Notes: generated by a model not told the origin, from the letters alone. Positions 34,685-43,639 are shown, numbered from the stretch's first letter. The stretch is DNA of 62,596 bases from CAYTAP01 sp964435775 (GCA_964435775.1 CAYTAP010000003.1:1-62596), one strand, 5' to 3'. A program made the numbers and translations.

Positions 34685-35752
34685 TCAAGAGCGCAAAACC
34701 GGATGCGGCGGGAACATTTGATGCGATGCGGTGGCAGGGTCATTGGCAAGCCGCTTTTGAGTCACCAGGAGCGCCCCATTGACCAGCGCCTGCCACGGTA
34801 TGGCGATGGTCGTCAGGCGAAGTTGCTCGGCGATGGGGGCGTCATCAAAACCGACCAGCGGGGGAAGCGGCAGCCTCTCCTGCCCGGCATAATGCACGAT
34901 CGCCTGCGCCAACCGGTCGTTGCAGCAGAAGATGCCGCGCAGACCCGTTCGCAGCGCCGTGCCCGCCACTTGCCGCCCGGCCTCGACATACCACGATCGC
35001 GCCGGCAGCACGGTGGCGTTCGCCGCCAGCGAAACAAACCCCGCGACGCGCGCCCGTGATCGCGCATCATCCGGCGGACCGGAGACAATGCAAAACGCGC
35101 CGTTGTCTCTCGTGATCGCCCCGCCCGCGGGATGCGATGCGCTCCAGGAAGGGTTGGCCAGTAATTGCGCCGCCATCGCGCCGCCGGAGAAATCATCGAT
35201 GGAGATCGAGTCAATGAAAAGCGACGGCATGCCGGAAGCCGGCCTCGCGTTGAGCAGCAGCGCGCGTCGATTGGCGCGGATGAAGCGATCCATCGCTCCC
35301 GGCGCTTCCCACAGGATGGGGAAAGCACTGTGCGCCAGGGCGCGCGGCGGCGGCGAGGCTTCCGAGAGGTATGAAACCTTCCACGCGATCTTCTCGCGCT
35401 CAAGCCCCGCCGAGAGCTGTTCAAGAAGACGCGCGCCGAAACTCCCCTCTCGCCGGGCGCGGGTGTGAAACAGCAGATGCGCCATCGGCGGCGCGGCGAT
35501 GTCGGAAAATCCGGCGGAGCGAGAAAAGCCGCGGGTGGGCAAAAACGTGCCGGCGGCGGGCTTGCGAATCAGCAGCCCCTCGGCCACCAGTTCCCGAACC
35601 AGCCGGTCGGCGGTCTGGTAGCTGATGCGAAAATGCCGCGCGATCGCGCGGTTGGACATGAAGCGGTCGCCGGGACGGTGCAAGCCGCCGCGCAAACGCA
35701 GCAGGAGTTTGTTGCGCGCATCCCGCACGTGCTGGGAGGGTGGCCGGGCCAT
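34685..35752 (-). CDS. GntR/LacI hybrid transcriptional regulator
   Basis: A 355-residue regulator with an N-terminal GntR winged helix (residues ~5-72; FMSNRAIARHFRISYQTADR is the recognition region) fused to a LacI-type periplasmic-binding-like sensor (~95-345, with LRGIFCCNDRLAQAIVHYAG). This hybrid type controls carbohydrate genes in planctomycetes and verrucomicrobia. It is divergent from the sugar operon beginning with the SDR gene, 81 bases away, and a TATCAG-N12-CTGATA palindrome lies in that gap. It most probably represses or activates that operon in response to a sugar or sugar derivative. The ligand cannot be read from sequence. Confidence 0.9.
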   Translation of the reverse strand: MARPPSQHVRDARNKLLLRLRGGLHRPGDRFMSNRAIARHFRISYQTADRLVRELVAEGLLIRKPAAGTFLPTRGFSRSAGFSDIAAPPMAHLLFHTRARREGSFGARLLEQLSAGLEREKIAWKVSYLSEASPPPRALAHSAFPILWEAPGAMDRFIRANRRALLLNARPASGMPSLFIDSISIDDFSGGAMAAQLLANPSWSASHPAGGAITRDNGAFCIVSGPPDDARSRARVAGFVSLAANATVLPARSWYVEAGRQVAGTALRTGLRGIFCCNDRLAQAIVHYAGQERLPLPPLVGFDDAPIAEQLRLTTIAIPWQALVNGALLVTQKRLANDPATASHQMFPPHPVLRS

Positions 35753-35764
35753 GGCATGTTATCA

Positions 35765-35788
35765 TATCAGATTGTGTCGCGCCTGATA
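35765..35788. promoter_or_regulatory. Candidate operator TATCAG-N12-CTGATA
   Basis: A symmetrical 6-bp inverted repeat centred between the divergent GntR/LacI regulator and the SDR gene, only a dozen bases from the regulator start. Position and symmetry suit an autoregulatory site; binding is not shown. Confidence 0.4.
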
Positions 35789-35832
35789 GATTAATGTGGC
35801 ATTTGCATTTCCAGCGTTCTAAGGTGGGCGGC

Positions 35833-36618
35833 ATGGCACTCCTTGCGGGCAAATCAATCGTCATTGTCGGGGGCACCGGCGGACTCGGGCTGTCGGCGGC
35901 CCGCGCCTGCGCGGCCGAAGGCGCGAAGCTCGTTCTCGTGGGTCGAAACGTGGACAACTGCAAGTCGGCGGAAAAGGAGCTCGCCGGCGCGGCGATCGCC
36001 ATCGCCGGCGATGCGGCCGATCCCGCGGTGTCCGATGCGGCCGTTCGCCAGGCTGTGAAGAGCTTCGGCAAGCTCGATGGACTTTATCACGTCGCCGGCG
36101 GAAGCGGGCGGCGGATGGGGGATGGGCCTCTGCACGAAATCACCAACGAGGGGTGGGACGCCACGCAGCGGATCAACATGACCGGCTTGTTCTATTCCAA
36201 TCGCGCGTCCGCGCGACAATTTCTGGAACAAAAAAGCGGCGGCGCTGTGCTCAACATGACCTCCGTGTTGGGATGGTCCCCGTCCCCCATCTATTTCGTC
36301 ACCCACGGCTACGCGGCGGCCAAGGCGGCGGCGATCGGCATGACGCGAAGCTGCGCCGCGTATTACGCGAAGGACAACATTCGCTTCAACGCGATCGCGC
36401 CTGCGCTTGTCGAAACACCCATGGCCCAGCGGGCGGCGGGGGATGAGCACATCATGAAGTTCATCGCCACCAAGCAGCCGCTGGACGGCGGGCGGATCGG
36501 ACGCGTGGAGGATCTCGACGCGGCGGTGGTGTTTCTTTTGAGCGACGGCGCCAAGTTCGTCACCGGGCAGACGCTCGCGGTGGACGGCGGTTGGGATGTC
36601 AGCGAAGGACAGGTTTAA
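35833..36618 (+). CDS. SDR family oxidoreductase
   Basis: NAD(P)-dependent short-chain dehydrogenase of 261 residues, first gene of the large sugar operon. The coenzyme site is IVIVGGTGGLGLSAARACAA (residues ~9-28), the catalytic Ser is in MTSVLGWSPS and the Tyr/Lys pair in YAAAKAAAIGMT; the C-terminus ends TGQTLAVDGGWDVSEGQV as in sugar and hydroxy-acid dehydrogenases. The start at ATG 35833 fits the family. The gene is 81 bases from the divergent regulator and 39 bases before the ROK gene. It probably oxidises a hydroxyl of the pathway's sugar substrate; the exact substrate is unknown. Confidence 0.92.
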   Translation: MALLAGKSIVIVGGTGGLGLSAARACAAEGAKLVLVGRNVDNCKSAEKELAGAAIAIAGDAADPAVSDAAVRQAVKSFGKLDGLYHVAGGSGRRMGDGPLHEITNEGWDATQRINMTGLFYSNRASARQFLEQKSGGAVLNMTSVLGWSPSPIYFVTHGYAAAKAAAIGMTRSCAAYYAKDNIRFNAIAPALVETPMAQRAAGDEHIMKFIATKQPLDGGRIGRVEDLDAAVVFLLSDGAKFVTGQTLAVDGGWDVSEGQV

Positions 36619-36656
36619 GCGCCAGCCACGCCGCAACCCGAGTGAGGGCGGAAACG

Positions 36657-37592
36657 ATGATGACCAACCCATCCCATGGCGCGCCGGCATACGGCATCGG
36701 CATTGATCTTGGCGGCACCAACGTCAAGGTGGTCGCAGTGACGCGCGAGGGGACAGTGCTCAAGCGAGAACATTTCGGCACCGCCGATGAATCGGCCGGG
36801 CGCTGGATGGACGGCGTGAAGGCATGCGTCGCGGGATTGGAACATGAACTCGGACCGTCCGATTCCATCGGTGTGGCGTCGCCGGGTTTGGCCGCCCGCG
36901 ATGGGCGAAGCATTGCATGGATGATGGGACGGCTCGAATCGGTGATGGGCGTTGATTGGACCAATCTCTTGCAGCGCAAGCGCCGCGTGCCGGTTCTGAA
37001 TGATGCCCACGCCGCGCTGCTGGGGGAAGTATGGGGCGGGGCGGCCAAGGGGGCGCGCGATGCCGTGATGCTGACCTTGGGCACGGGAGTGGGCGGAGCG
37101 ATCCTGTGCGATGGCAACTTGCTCAAAGGTCATCTCGGCCGGGCGGGGCACCTGGGGCATCTGTCGTTGAATCCTGATGGGGTCAAGGACATCGTCAACA
37201 CGCCCGGCAGTCTCGAGGATGCCATCGGCGAATGCACACTCCCCAAGCGAGGCAACGGAAGGTATTCATCAACCAAGGCGCTGGTCGAGGCGCATCAGGC
37301 CGGCGATGCCGTCGCAAGTCGAATCTGGCTGACGAGTATCAGAGCGCTCGCGGCCGGCATGGCATCGATCGCCAACGCGGTGGACCCGGAAGTCTTCATC
37401 CTTGGCGGCGGCATCTCCGGCGCGGGTGACGCGCTGATGACGCCGCTGCGAAAATATCTCGATGAGTTTGAATGGCGTCCCACCGGCCAGGGCGTACGCA
37501 TTGTATTTGCAAAGCTGGGCGATGAATCCGGGGCGCTGGGCGCGGCATGGAATGGATTGACGCAACACTCGAATGAGGCGGTGGTCGGCTGA
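36657..37592 (+). CDS. ROK family protein, probable sugar kinase without the zinc motif
   Basis: A 311-residue actin-fold kinase. The ATP phosphate loop is GIGIDLGGTNVKVVAV (residues ~13-28), the catalytic Asp is in VPVLNDAHAALLGE (Asp-113 or nearby), and the second phosphate loop is LTLGTGVGGAILCDG. The downstream GRAGHLGHLSL carries the ROK His, but the usual Cys-rich zinc motif CxCGxxGCxE is replaced by DIVNTPGSLEDAIG with no cysteines. It may still be a kinase, as some ROK members lack the zinc. No HTH is present, so it is not a repressor. It sits between the SDR and SIS genes with gaps of 39 and 44 bases. Confidence 0.88.
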   Translation: MMTNPSHGAPAYGIGIDLGGTNVKVVAVTREGTVLKREHFGTADESAGRWMDGVKACVAGLEHELGPSDSIGVASPGLAARDGRSIAWMMGRLESVMGVDWTNLLQRKRRVPVLNDAHAALLGEVWGGAAKGARDAVMLTLGTGVGGAILCDGNLLKGHLGRAGHLGHLSLNPDGVKDIVNTPGSLEDAIGECTLPKRGNGRYSSTKALVEAHQAGDAVASRIWLTSIRALAAGMASIANAVDPEVFILGGGISGAGDALMTPLRKYLDEFEWRPTGQGVRIVFAKLGDESGALGAAWNGLTQHSNEAVVG

Positions 37593-37635
37593 TGAACGTT
37601 GCACCGTCATTTTGTGAGAAGGGATCAGTGAATCG

Positions 37636-38421
37636 ATGAACGTAGCGGAAGATTATCTGACCAAGGCGCGCGGGCTGGTCGATGCGGTGTCATCGCAATT
37701 GGCGGAAGTGCGCCAGGCGGCCGACTGGTTCAGCCGTACCATTCTCGCCGGGCGCATGGTGCATGTTTTCGCCTCCGGGCATTCCCGCATCATGGTGGAG
37801 GAGATGTGGCCGCGCTATGGATCGTTTCCCGGCTTCAATCCCATCGTCGAATTGTCGCTGACCTTTCACAACCTTGTCGTCGGCGCCAACGGGCAGCGCC
37901 AGGCGATGTTTCTGGAAAATGTGAGCGGCCTGGCGGATCGTATCCTGCGAAACTTCGACATTTCCTCCCAGGATTCGGCGCTGATCATTTCCTCCAGCGG
38001 ATGCAATCGCGTCCCGATTGAAATGGCCGAGGGCTTTCAAAAGCGCGGCGTCAAGGTGGTCGGGATGGTCAGCCGCCGTCATGCCGAGGCGTCAACCAGC
38101 AAGGATGCGCGCGGGAAAAAACTCCAGGACTTCAGCGATCTTGTCCTCGACACCGGCGCGCCGGTCGGCGATGCGATGGTGGCCATTCCCGGCTTGGATA
38201 CGCCCGTCGGCCCGGGTTCGACGGTGGGGGGGTGCCTTCTGGTCAACGCGATCAAGGTGGAAGTGGCATCCCGGCTAGTTCAAGCCGGCCAACCTCCCAA
38301 GGTGCTCAGCGCCGGCGCGGTCGTGGGGGCGGAACGTGCGGTGAGTCTCTTCGAGTCCGCATATGATGAACACGCTCACCGGCTGGCAAAGCTATACGCC
38401 CATGTGGGCGAAGCGAAGTAA
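37636..38421 (+). CDS. SIS-domain sugar-phosphate binding protein (UPF0309-like)
   Basis: A 261-residue SIS protein. The sugar-phosphate-binding strand-turn regions are MVHVFASGHSRIMVEEM (residues ~38-54) and SALIISSSGCNRVPIEMA (~116-133), the latter with the Ser-rich loop of SIS isomerases. The C-terminal helix includes HAHRLAKLYAH. The family resembles UPF0309/YfeU-type proteins rather than glucosamine synthase. It could bind, isomerise or cleave an amino-sugar or ether-linked sugar phosphate; MurQ-type etherases share the fold. The ROK-SIS adjacency is typical of amino-sugar catabolism, but no deacetylase or NagB is present here. Confidence 0.85.
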   Translation: MNVAEDYLTKARGLVDAVSSQLAEVRQAADWFSRTILAGRMVHVFASGHSRIMVEEMWPRYGSFPGFNPIVELSLTFHNLVVGANGQRQAMFLENVSGLADRILRNFDISSQDSALIISSSGCNRVPIEMAEGFQKRGVKVVGMVSRRHAEASTSKDARGKKLQDFSDLVLDTGAPVGDAMVAIPGLDTPVGPGSTVGGCLLVNAIKVEVASRLVQAGQPPKVLSAGAVVGAERAVSLFESAYDEHAHRLAKLYAHVGEAK

Positions 38422-38468
38422 CGATCAAATCGATGGTCGATCCTGCCCGTCGATCCGTGGAGGTACAG

Positions 38469-39230
38469 ATGCCCGATAAAATTGCATTCAACACCGCCAA
38501 CCTCGTCGGGCGCGCCAGCGGCAATCGCCTTGAGTTGGAAAAATGGGGCGAGTACGCCGATCGCGTCGTCAAGGCGACCGACACCGCTGAATGGCACAAC
38601 ATCTGCCGCGACATCGCCAGCGCGGGATACCGCGCCATCGAGCTCTGGATCGCCCACGTCGATCCGCGGGTGATGACCGCCGATGAAGCGCGCCTGCGGC
38701 GGCGCATCGCCGACGAGCATGGGCTGAGCATCATCGGCCTGGCTGCGGCGTGTACGAAGGAAACCGCGAAGGTGGCCGAATGGATGGGGATCAGGACGTT
38801 CAATGGTGGCTTGTGGGGGACCACCCTTGATGAAGTCCGCGCGCTCGTTGCCGAACGCAACCTGCAATTCAATTACGAGAATCATCCGGAGAAAAGCGTT
38901 CAGGAAATCCTCGATCGCATCGAGGGCGGCGACGACAACATCGGCGTCTGCGTTGATACCGGCTGGCTCGGTACACAGGGGCTGAATGCGGCGGCCACGA
39001 TCGACGAACTGGGGAAGCTGGTCCGCCACATCCATGTCAAGGACATGAAAGCGGTCGGAGGGCATGAAACATGCCTGCTGGGCGATGGCGTCGTGGACGT
39101 CGCGTCCGCGTTGGCCGCGCTCAAGCGAATGGGCTATGACGGATGGTATTCGTGGGAGGATGAACCTGAAGACCGCGACCCGATGCACAGCGCGGCCGAG
39201 AATCGCCAGTGGATCGAAAAGCATCTTTGA
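38469..39230 (+). CDS. Sugar phosphate isomerase/epimerase (xylose isomerase-like TIM barrel)
   Basis: A 253-residue TIM barrel of the AP endonuclease 2 / xylose isomerase-like family. Metal-binding residues are visible in FNYENHPEKSVQEI (Glu), CVDTGWLGTQG (Asp), RHIHVKDMKAVGGH (His-Val-Lys-Asp, a signature of the family) and WYSWEDEPEDRDP (final Glu). GGAGG stands five bases before the ATG. Members convert ketoses, inosose, or 3-keto-glycosides; neither is proven here. The gene lies between the SIS and MetE-like genes in the operon. Confidence 0.9.
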   Translation: MPDKIAFNTANLVGRASGNRLELEKWGEYADRVVKATDTAEWHNICRDIASAGYRAIELWIAHVDPRVMTADEARLRRRIADEHGLSIIGLAAACTKETAKVAEWMGIRTFNGGLWGTTLDEVRALVAERNLQFNYENHPEKSVQEILDRIEGGDDNIGVCVDTGWLGTQGLNAAATIDELGKLVRHIHVKDMKAVGGHETCLLGDGVVDVASALAALKRMGYDGWYSWEDEPEDRDPMHSAAENRQWIEKHL

Positions 39231-39291
39231 TCGCGGACCCTCCGGAGTGTCTGCGATTGTCATTACGACGCGAATTGACGAAAGGCCAACC

Positions 39292-40359
39292 ATGCGAAAT
39301 CAACCGATGCGGACGACGGTCATAGGAAGCTATCCATTTCCGGGATGGCTGGAGTTCGCCTCGTCGCATCTGGACCAATTCGGCCCGGCCGATGTCGCCG
39401 AGGCGCAGGATGACGCGGTGATCTGCGCGATTCATGACCAGCTCGCGGCCGGCCTCGATGTGATCACCGATGGCGAGCAAACCCGTCTTGATTTCAACCT
39501 TTCCTTCTACGGCTTTCTCAAGGGACTGGAGTTGGAGGGCGCGCCCCCGCGGCACTTTGGTCCGCCGGCGCACGATCAGCGCGGCAAGCACCATGTCATC
39601 GGCGAATTGAGCGCCCCCAATGGTCTTGGCGCGGTCGCGGAGTATCAGCGATTGGCGCGTCTTGTGTCTGCCGTTGAGAAGGGGACCGGCCAAAAGTGCA
39701 ACGCCACGCTCAAGGCGTCGGTGCCCGGCCCTTACACACTCAGCGGACGGCTCCTGCCCAACGATCAATACAAGGATCGCTATGCCCTGACCGATGCGCT
39801 GCTCCCCATCGTCCGCCGGGAGTTGGAGCAACTGGTCGCCGCCGGTTGCCGCGAAATCACCGTCGATGAACCGTCGATGAGTTGCTATGCCCACCGCGAA
39901 GACCCCGCGCGATTCGTGAAAATATTCAACGACACGATCGAGGCCGTCGTCGGCAAGTGCCATTTGTCCACACACCTGTGCTTCGGCAATTACAAGGGGC
40001 ACCCGGTCGGCAAGCGCGAATACGCCCCGATGTTCCCCGCGTTCCTCGACATGAAAGTCGATGAAATCCACGTCGAGATGGCCAACCGGGAGTTCGCCGA
40101 GATCGCGATCATCGAACAGATCGCCAAGAAAAAGGATGTTGCGGTGGGGATCATCGACGTGAAAAGTTATTACATCGAAAGCGCGCGGGACATCGCCGAT
40201 CGCGCGCGCCTGTGTCTGAAATACGCCGCGGCGGATCGCCTCAGCTTCGCGCCGGACTGCGGCCTGTCGCAGACCGCCCGCTGGGCGGCCAGGCAGAAGC
40301 TGGCGAACATGGTTGAAGGCGTGAAACTCGTACGCAAGGAAGTGGGATTGAAATCGTGA
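39292..40359 (+). CDS. Stand-alone MetE-like zinc methyltransferase domain
   Basis: A 355-residue protein matching only the catalytic C-terminal half of cobalamin-independent methionine synthase. All four Zn ligands are readable: His and Cys in STHLCFGNYKG, Glu in IHVEMANREF, and Cys in FAPDCGLSQTARW. The start region MRTTVIGSYPFPGW is typical. In MetE the zinc activates homocysteine thiolate for methylation by methyl-tetrahydrofolate; stand-alone members also use other methyl donors or acceptors. The location in the middle of a sugar operon, overlapping the UlaG-like gene at GTGA, argues for a catabolic methyl or thiol transfer rather than methionine synthesis. The start was fixed at ATG 39292 by the family. 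Confidence 0.88.
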   Translation: MRNQPMRTTVIGSYPFPGWLEFASSHLDQFGPADVAEAQDDAVICAIHDQLAAGLDVITDGEQTRLDFNLSFYGFLKGLELEGAPPRHFGPPAHDQRGKHHVIGELSAPNGLGAVAEYQRLARLVSAVEKGTGQKCNATLKASVPGPYTLSGRLLPNDQYKDRYALTDALLPIVRRELEQLVAAGCREITVDEPSMSCYAHREDPARFVKIFNDTIEAVVGKCHLSTHLCFGNYKGHPVGKREYAPMFPAFLDMKVDEIHVEMANREFAEIAIIEQIAKKKDVAVGIIDVKSYYIESARDIADRARLCLKYAAADRLSFAPDCGLSQTARWAARQKLANMVEGVKLVRKEVGLKS

Positions 40360-41207
40360 GCGAAGCGCTGATCGAACCACAATTGCGCGATGAGGCGTTC
40401 CTGGCGGATGTGGTGTCGGCCGGGCGCGACGAGCCGGCGCAACTGCACCTCTGGTGGCTGGGGCAGAGTGGATTTCTCATTCAACACGACGGACGACATC
40501 TGCTCTTCGATCCCTATTTGTCCGACTCGCTGACGACGAAATACGCCAACACCGCCAAGCCCCATGTCCGCATGACCCGGCGGGTGGTCGCTCCCGAAAA
40601 GCTCGATTTCGTCGATGTCGTCACCAGCACCCACAACCACACCGATCATCTGGACGCGCAAACCCTCAAGCCCCTGGCCGCCGCCGTCCGAGCCGGCGGA
40701 CATCCGTCGCTTCCCCTGGTCCTCCCGGCCGCCAACGAGGCTTTCGCGCAGGAACGACTCGGCGCCGATTGTTCCGTGGCGATGATTCCACTGGTCGCCG
40801 GGGAGCATCGGGAAGTGGGGGGGATTGAGTTCAATGCAGTCCCCGCCGCCCACGATGAGCGGACGCGCGATGAACACGGACGGGACATCTATCTCGGCTT
40901 TGTCGTGAAAATCGGCCCGTACACGATCTACCACAGCGGCGACGGCGTGGTGTACGACGGCATGGTCAATCACCTCAAGCCTTTCATGATCGACATCGCG
41001 ATCCTCCCCATCAACGGACAAGTGGGAAACATGGGCGGCATCGACGCTGCCCGGCTTGGCAAAGCCATCGATGCCGGCGTGGTCATTCCGTGTCATTATG
41101 AAATGTTCGAGTTCAACACGGCATCGCCGGATGAGTTCACCAGCGAGTGCGGGAAATTGAAACAGAAATATCGCGTCCTCAAGGCCGGCGAGCGAATGAC
41201 CCTGTAG
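40356..41207 (+). CDS. MBL-fold hydrolase, UlaG-like lactonase
   Basis: Metallo-beta-lactamase fold enzyme of 283 residues. The metal motif is TSTHNHTDHLDA (about residues 89-100), a HxHxDH-type cluster (here HNHTDH), with a further His in IYHSGDGVVYDG and NGQVGNMGG. The overall order WWLGQSGFLIQHDGRHLLFDP matches UlaG, the L-ascorbate 6-phosphate lactonase. The GTG start overlaps the MetE-like stop (GTGA), so the pair is translationally coupled. In this operon it is the natural candidate to open a lactone made by one of the dehydrogenases. The substrate remains unknown. Confidence 0.88.
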   Translation: MSEALIEPQLRDEAFLADVVSAGRDEPAQLHLWWLGQSGFLIQHDGRHLLFDPYLSDSLTTKYANTAKPHVRMTRRVVAPEKLDFVDVVTSTHNHTDHLDAQTLKPLAAAVRAGGHPSLPLVLPAANEAFAQERLGADCSVAMIPLVAGEHREVGGIEFNAVPAAHDERTRDEHGRDIYLGFVVKIGPYTIYHSGDGVVYDGMVNHLKPFMIDIAILPINGQVGNMGGIDAARLGKAIDAGVVIPCHYEMFEFNTASPDEFTSECGKLKQKYRVLKAGERMTL

Positions 41208-41238
41208 TCGCGCCATTCACGATCAAGGAGAACCAGTG

Positions 41239-42336
41239 ATGAGTGCATCGGAAAAAACAAAAAAGACATGGCGAATCGCCGGCATCAATTTCGATCACAT
41301 GCACATGGGCGATCTGCTGCGAATGGTGCATGAGCATCCGTCGGCGGAAATCGTGGGCATCTGCGATGAAGACGCCTCCCGCATGCAAGACGCGATCGCC
41401 AACTTCGCCCTCCCGGCCGACCGTGTTTTCACGGATTACCGCAAGTGCATGGAGCAAGCCAAGCCCGATCTGGTCATACTCTGCCCCGCAACGGCGCGCC
41501 ATGCCGAGTGGGCGGAGAAGGTTGCCCCGTTCGGCTCGCATATCCTGATGGAAAAGCCGTTCGCCGCCACGCTCGCCGAGGCGGATCGAATCATTGCCGC
41601 CGTCGCCAAAACCGGGCGGGAGTTGATCGTCAACTGGCCGCTGCGGTGGTATCCGCCGCATGTGACGACCAAGCGCCTGATTGATGAGGGGAAAATCGGC
41701 GCGCCGATCCAGGTGCATTACTACGACGGCAACCGCGGGCCGATGCGACACGTCGCCGACAAAATCGAAATCACCGAAGAGCAGGCCGCCCGCGAGAAAT
41801 CGAAAAGCTGGTTCTATAAGAAAGACCAGGGCGGCGGGTCGCTCCTTGATTACCTCGGCTACGGGACCACGCTCGGCACCTGGTTCATGAACGGCCAATC
41901 CCCCATCGACATCACCGCGATGGTGGACCAGCCCAAAGGCCTGGAGGTGGATGAGCACTCCATCACCATCGCCCGCTATGCGACAGGCTTGAGCAAGTTC
42001 GAAACCAGGTGGGGCACGTTCACCGATCCCTGGACGCTGCAACCCCAGCCCAAGTGCGGCTTTGTCGTTGTCGGAACCGAAGGGACGATTTCCAGCTGCG
42101 ACTACGAGAAGACGATCCGCGTGCAGACCCGTGCCAATGAGGCCGGCGAAGTGATTCCCGTCGATACCCTCGTTTTCCCCAATCGCAATCCAATCGAGTA
42201 CATGCTCCACCGCCTTGAAACGAACCAGCCGATGGATGGCCCCTTGTCCCCGGCCATCGCCCGCATCGGTCAACAGATCGTCGATTCGGCGGTGCTCAGC
42301 GTGCGGGAGGGCAGGACCGTGCCGCTCGTGAAATGA
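41239..42336 (+). CDS. Gfo/Idh/MocA family oxidoreductase
   Basis: A 365-residue NAD(P)-dependent sugar dehydrogenase. The N-terminal strand IAGINFDHMHMGDLLRM departs from the strict GxGxxG (it has GINFDHMHMGD), which is notable and may reduce coenzyme affinity. The following LMEKPFAATLAEADRI carries the conserved EKP. The C-terminal half contains KDQGGGSLLDYLGYGTT, the usual GG-SLLDY substrate region. AAGGAG lies eight bases before ATG 41239. It is followed 61 bases later by a paralogue. The two differ clearly in sequence and probably act on different intermediates or as a pair. Confidence 0.88.
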   Translation: MSASEKTKKTWRIAGINFDHMHMGDLLRMVHEHPSAEIVGICDEDASRMQDAIANFALPADRVFTDYRKCMEQAKPDLVILCPATARHAEWAEKVAPFGSHILMEKPFAATLAEADRIIAAVAKTGRELIVNWPLRWYPPHVTTKRLIDEGKIGAPIQVHYYDGNRGPMRHVADKIEITEEQAAREKSKSWFYKKDQGGGSLLDYLGYGTTLGTWFMNGQSPIDITAMVDQPKGLEVDEHSITIARYATGLSKFETRWGTFTDPWTLQPQPKCGFVVVGTEGTISSCDYEKTIRVQTRANEAGEVIPVDTLVFPNRNPIEYMLHRLETNQPMDGPLSPAIARIGQQIVDSAVLSVREGRTVPLVK

Positions 42337-42397
42337 GCGACACCGCGTTTGATCAAAGGAATACCGATTCAACGACCCCATTTTTTGAGGAGAACCC

Positions 42398-43552
42398 ATG
42401 GCCAAGGCAACGAAGAAAGCGACTACCAACGCAAAGTCAAAGGGCAAGACCAAGAAACTCTACGGCGAGAGCATTGACGCCGTCGTGAAGGAGATCAAGG
42501 CGCCCAATCTCCCGTACAAACCCGCCAGGCTGAAAAAGTACAAGCCGCGCATCGGGCTGATCGCCTGCGGCGGCATCACCCAGTCTCACCTGACGGCGTA
42601 TCGCGCCGCCGGGTTCAACGTCGTCGCCTTGTGCGATCTGATCCCCGAGCGCATCGAGGCGCGACGCGCCGAGTTTTATCCCGACGCCTTCACCACGACC
42701 GATTACCACGAAATCCTCGACCGCAAGGACATCGACGTGGTCGATGTGGCGACCCACCCGCCCGAACGCTATCCGATCCTCAAGGATGCCATCAACGCCG
42801 GCAAGCACGTCCTGAGCCAAAAGCCCTTCGTCATTGATCTTGATAAGGGTGTGGAGCTGTGCAACCTGGCCGACAAGAAGGGCGTGAAGTTCGCCGTCAA
42901 TCAAAACGGCCGCTGGTCCCCCAACTGGTCCTACCTTCGCCAGGTCGTCGATCGCGGCATGCTCGGCAATGTTTTGGGCGCGCATCTGACGGTCCACTGG
43001 AATCACAACTGGATCGCCGGCGGCCCGTTCGACTCGGTGCGCCACATTGTCCTTTATGACTTCGCCATCCACTGGTTCGATATCGTCACCCAGTTCATGC
43101 AGGGGCGCAAAGCCACCCGCGTTTTCGCCTCCAACACCCATGCCGAAGGGCAGCTCGCCAAGCCCAATCTCCTCGGCCAGGCGCTGATCGAATATGACGG
43201 CGCGCAGGCATCGCTCGTCTTCGATGGCTCCACCCCTCTGGGCTCCAAGGCAACCACCTACCTCGCCGGCACGCTCGGATCAGCCGTCAGCGTCGGCCCG
43301 AGCATCAGCGATCAGAGCGTCACCGTGTACACCAAAAAGGGACACTTCACCCCGAAGCTCGATGGCGCCTGGTTCCGCGAGGGCTTTCAAGGCACGATGG
43401 CCGAACTGCTCAGCAGCATCGAGCAGGATCGCACGCCACAGAACAACGCCCGCGCCAACCTCGAGTCGCTGGCCGTCTGCTTCGCCGCGTGCAAGGCCGC
43501 CGACACCGGCAAGCCGCAAATCCCCGGCAAAGTGCGAAAGCTGGTCAAATGA
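42398..43552 (+). CDS. Gfo/Idh/MocA family oxidoreductase with Lys-rich N-terminal extension
   Basis: A 384-residue dehydrogenase. The Rossmann strand RIGLIACGGITQSHLTAYRA (GxGxxx variant, about residues 51-70) is preceded by about 50 unusual residues, very rich in Lys and Ala (AKATKKATTNAKSKGKTKKL), that are absent from most family members and could bind nucleic acid, an acidic partner or nothing. The EKP motif has become LSQKPFVIDLDKG, with Gln instead of Glu. The C-terminal domain ends KIPGKVRKLVK-like. TGAGGAG precedes the ATG at the right distance. It is the second of two Gfo/Idh genes in the operon. Confidence 0.9.
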   Translation: MAKATKKATTNAKSKGKTKKLYGESIDAVVKEIKAPNLPYKPARLKKYKPRIGLIACGGITQSHLTAYRAAGFNVVALCDLIPERIEARRAEFYPDAFTTTDYHEILDRKDIDVVDVATHPPERYPILKDAINAGKHVLSQKPFVIDLDKGVELCNLADKKGVKFAVNQNGRWSPNWSYLRQVVDRGMLGNVLGAHLTVHWNHNWIAGGPFDSVRHIVLYDFAIHWFDIVTQFMQGRKATRVFASNTHAEGQLAKPNLLGQALIEYDGAQASLVFDGSTPLGSKATTYLAGTLGSAVSVGPSISDQSVTVYTKKGHFTPKLDGAWFREGFQGTMAELLSSIEQDRTPQNNARANLESLAVCFAACKAADTGKPQIPGKVRKLVK

Positions 43553-43597
43553 GCTGATGGAGGATGTAATTCCTATTTGTAGTGACTTTGGCCTTTA

Positions 43598-43639
43598 CCC
43601 CCTCCCCCGGTACTCCGGGGGAGGGCTGGGGTGGGGGTC
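43598..43639. repeat. Repeat family A, 5' half copy
   Basis: CCCCCTCCCCCGGTACTCCG and GGGGGAGGGCTGGGGTGGGGG, the first hairpin plus the beginning of the long arm. It starts 46 bases after the Gfo/Idh stop and lies in the only large gap (147 bases) of the operon. Confidence 0.75.
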
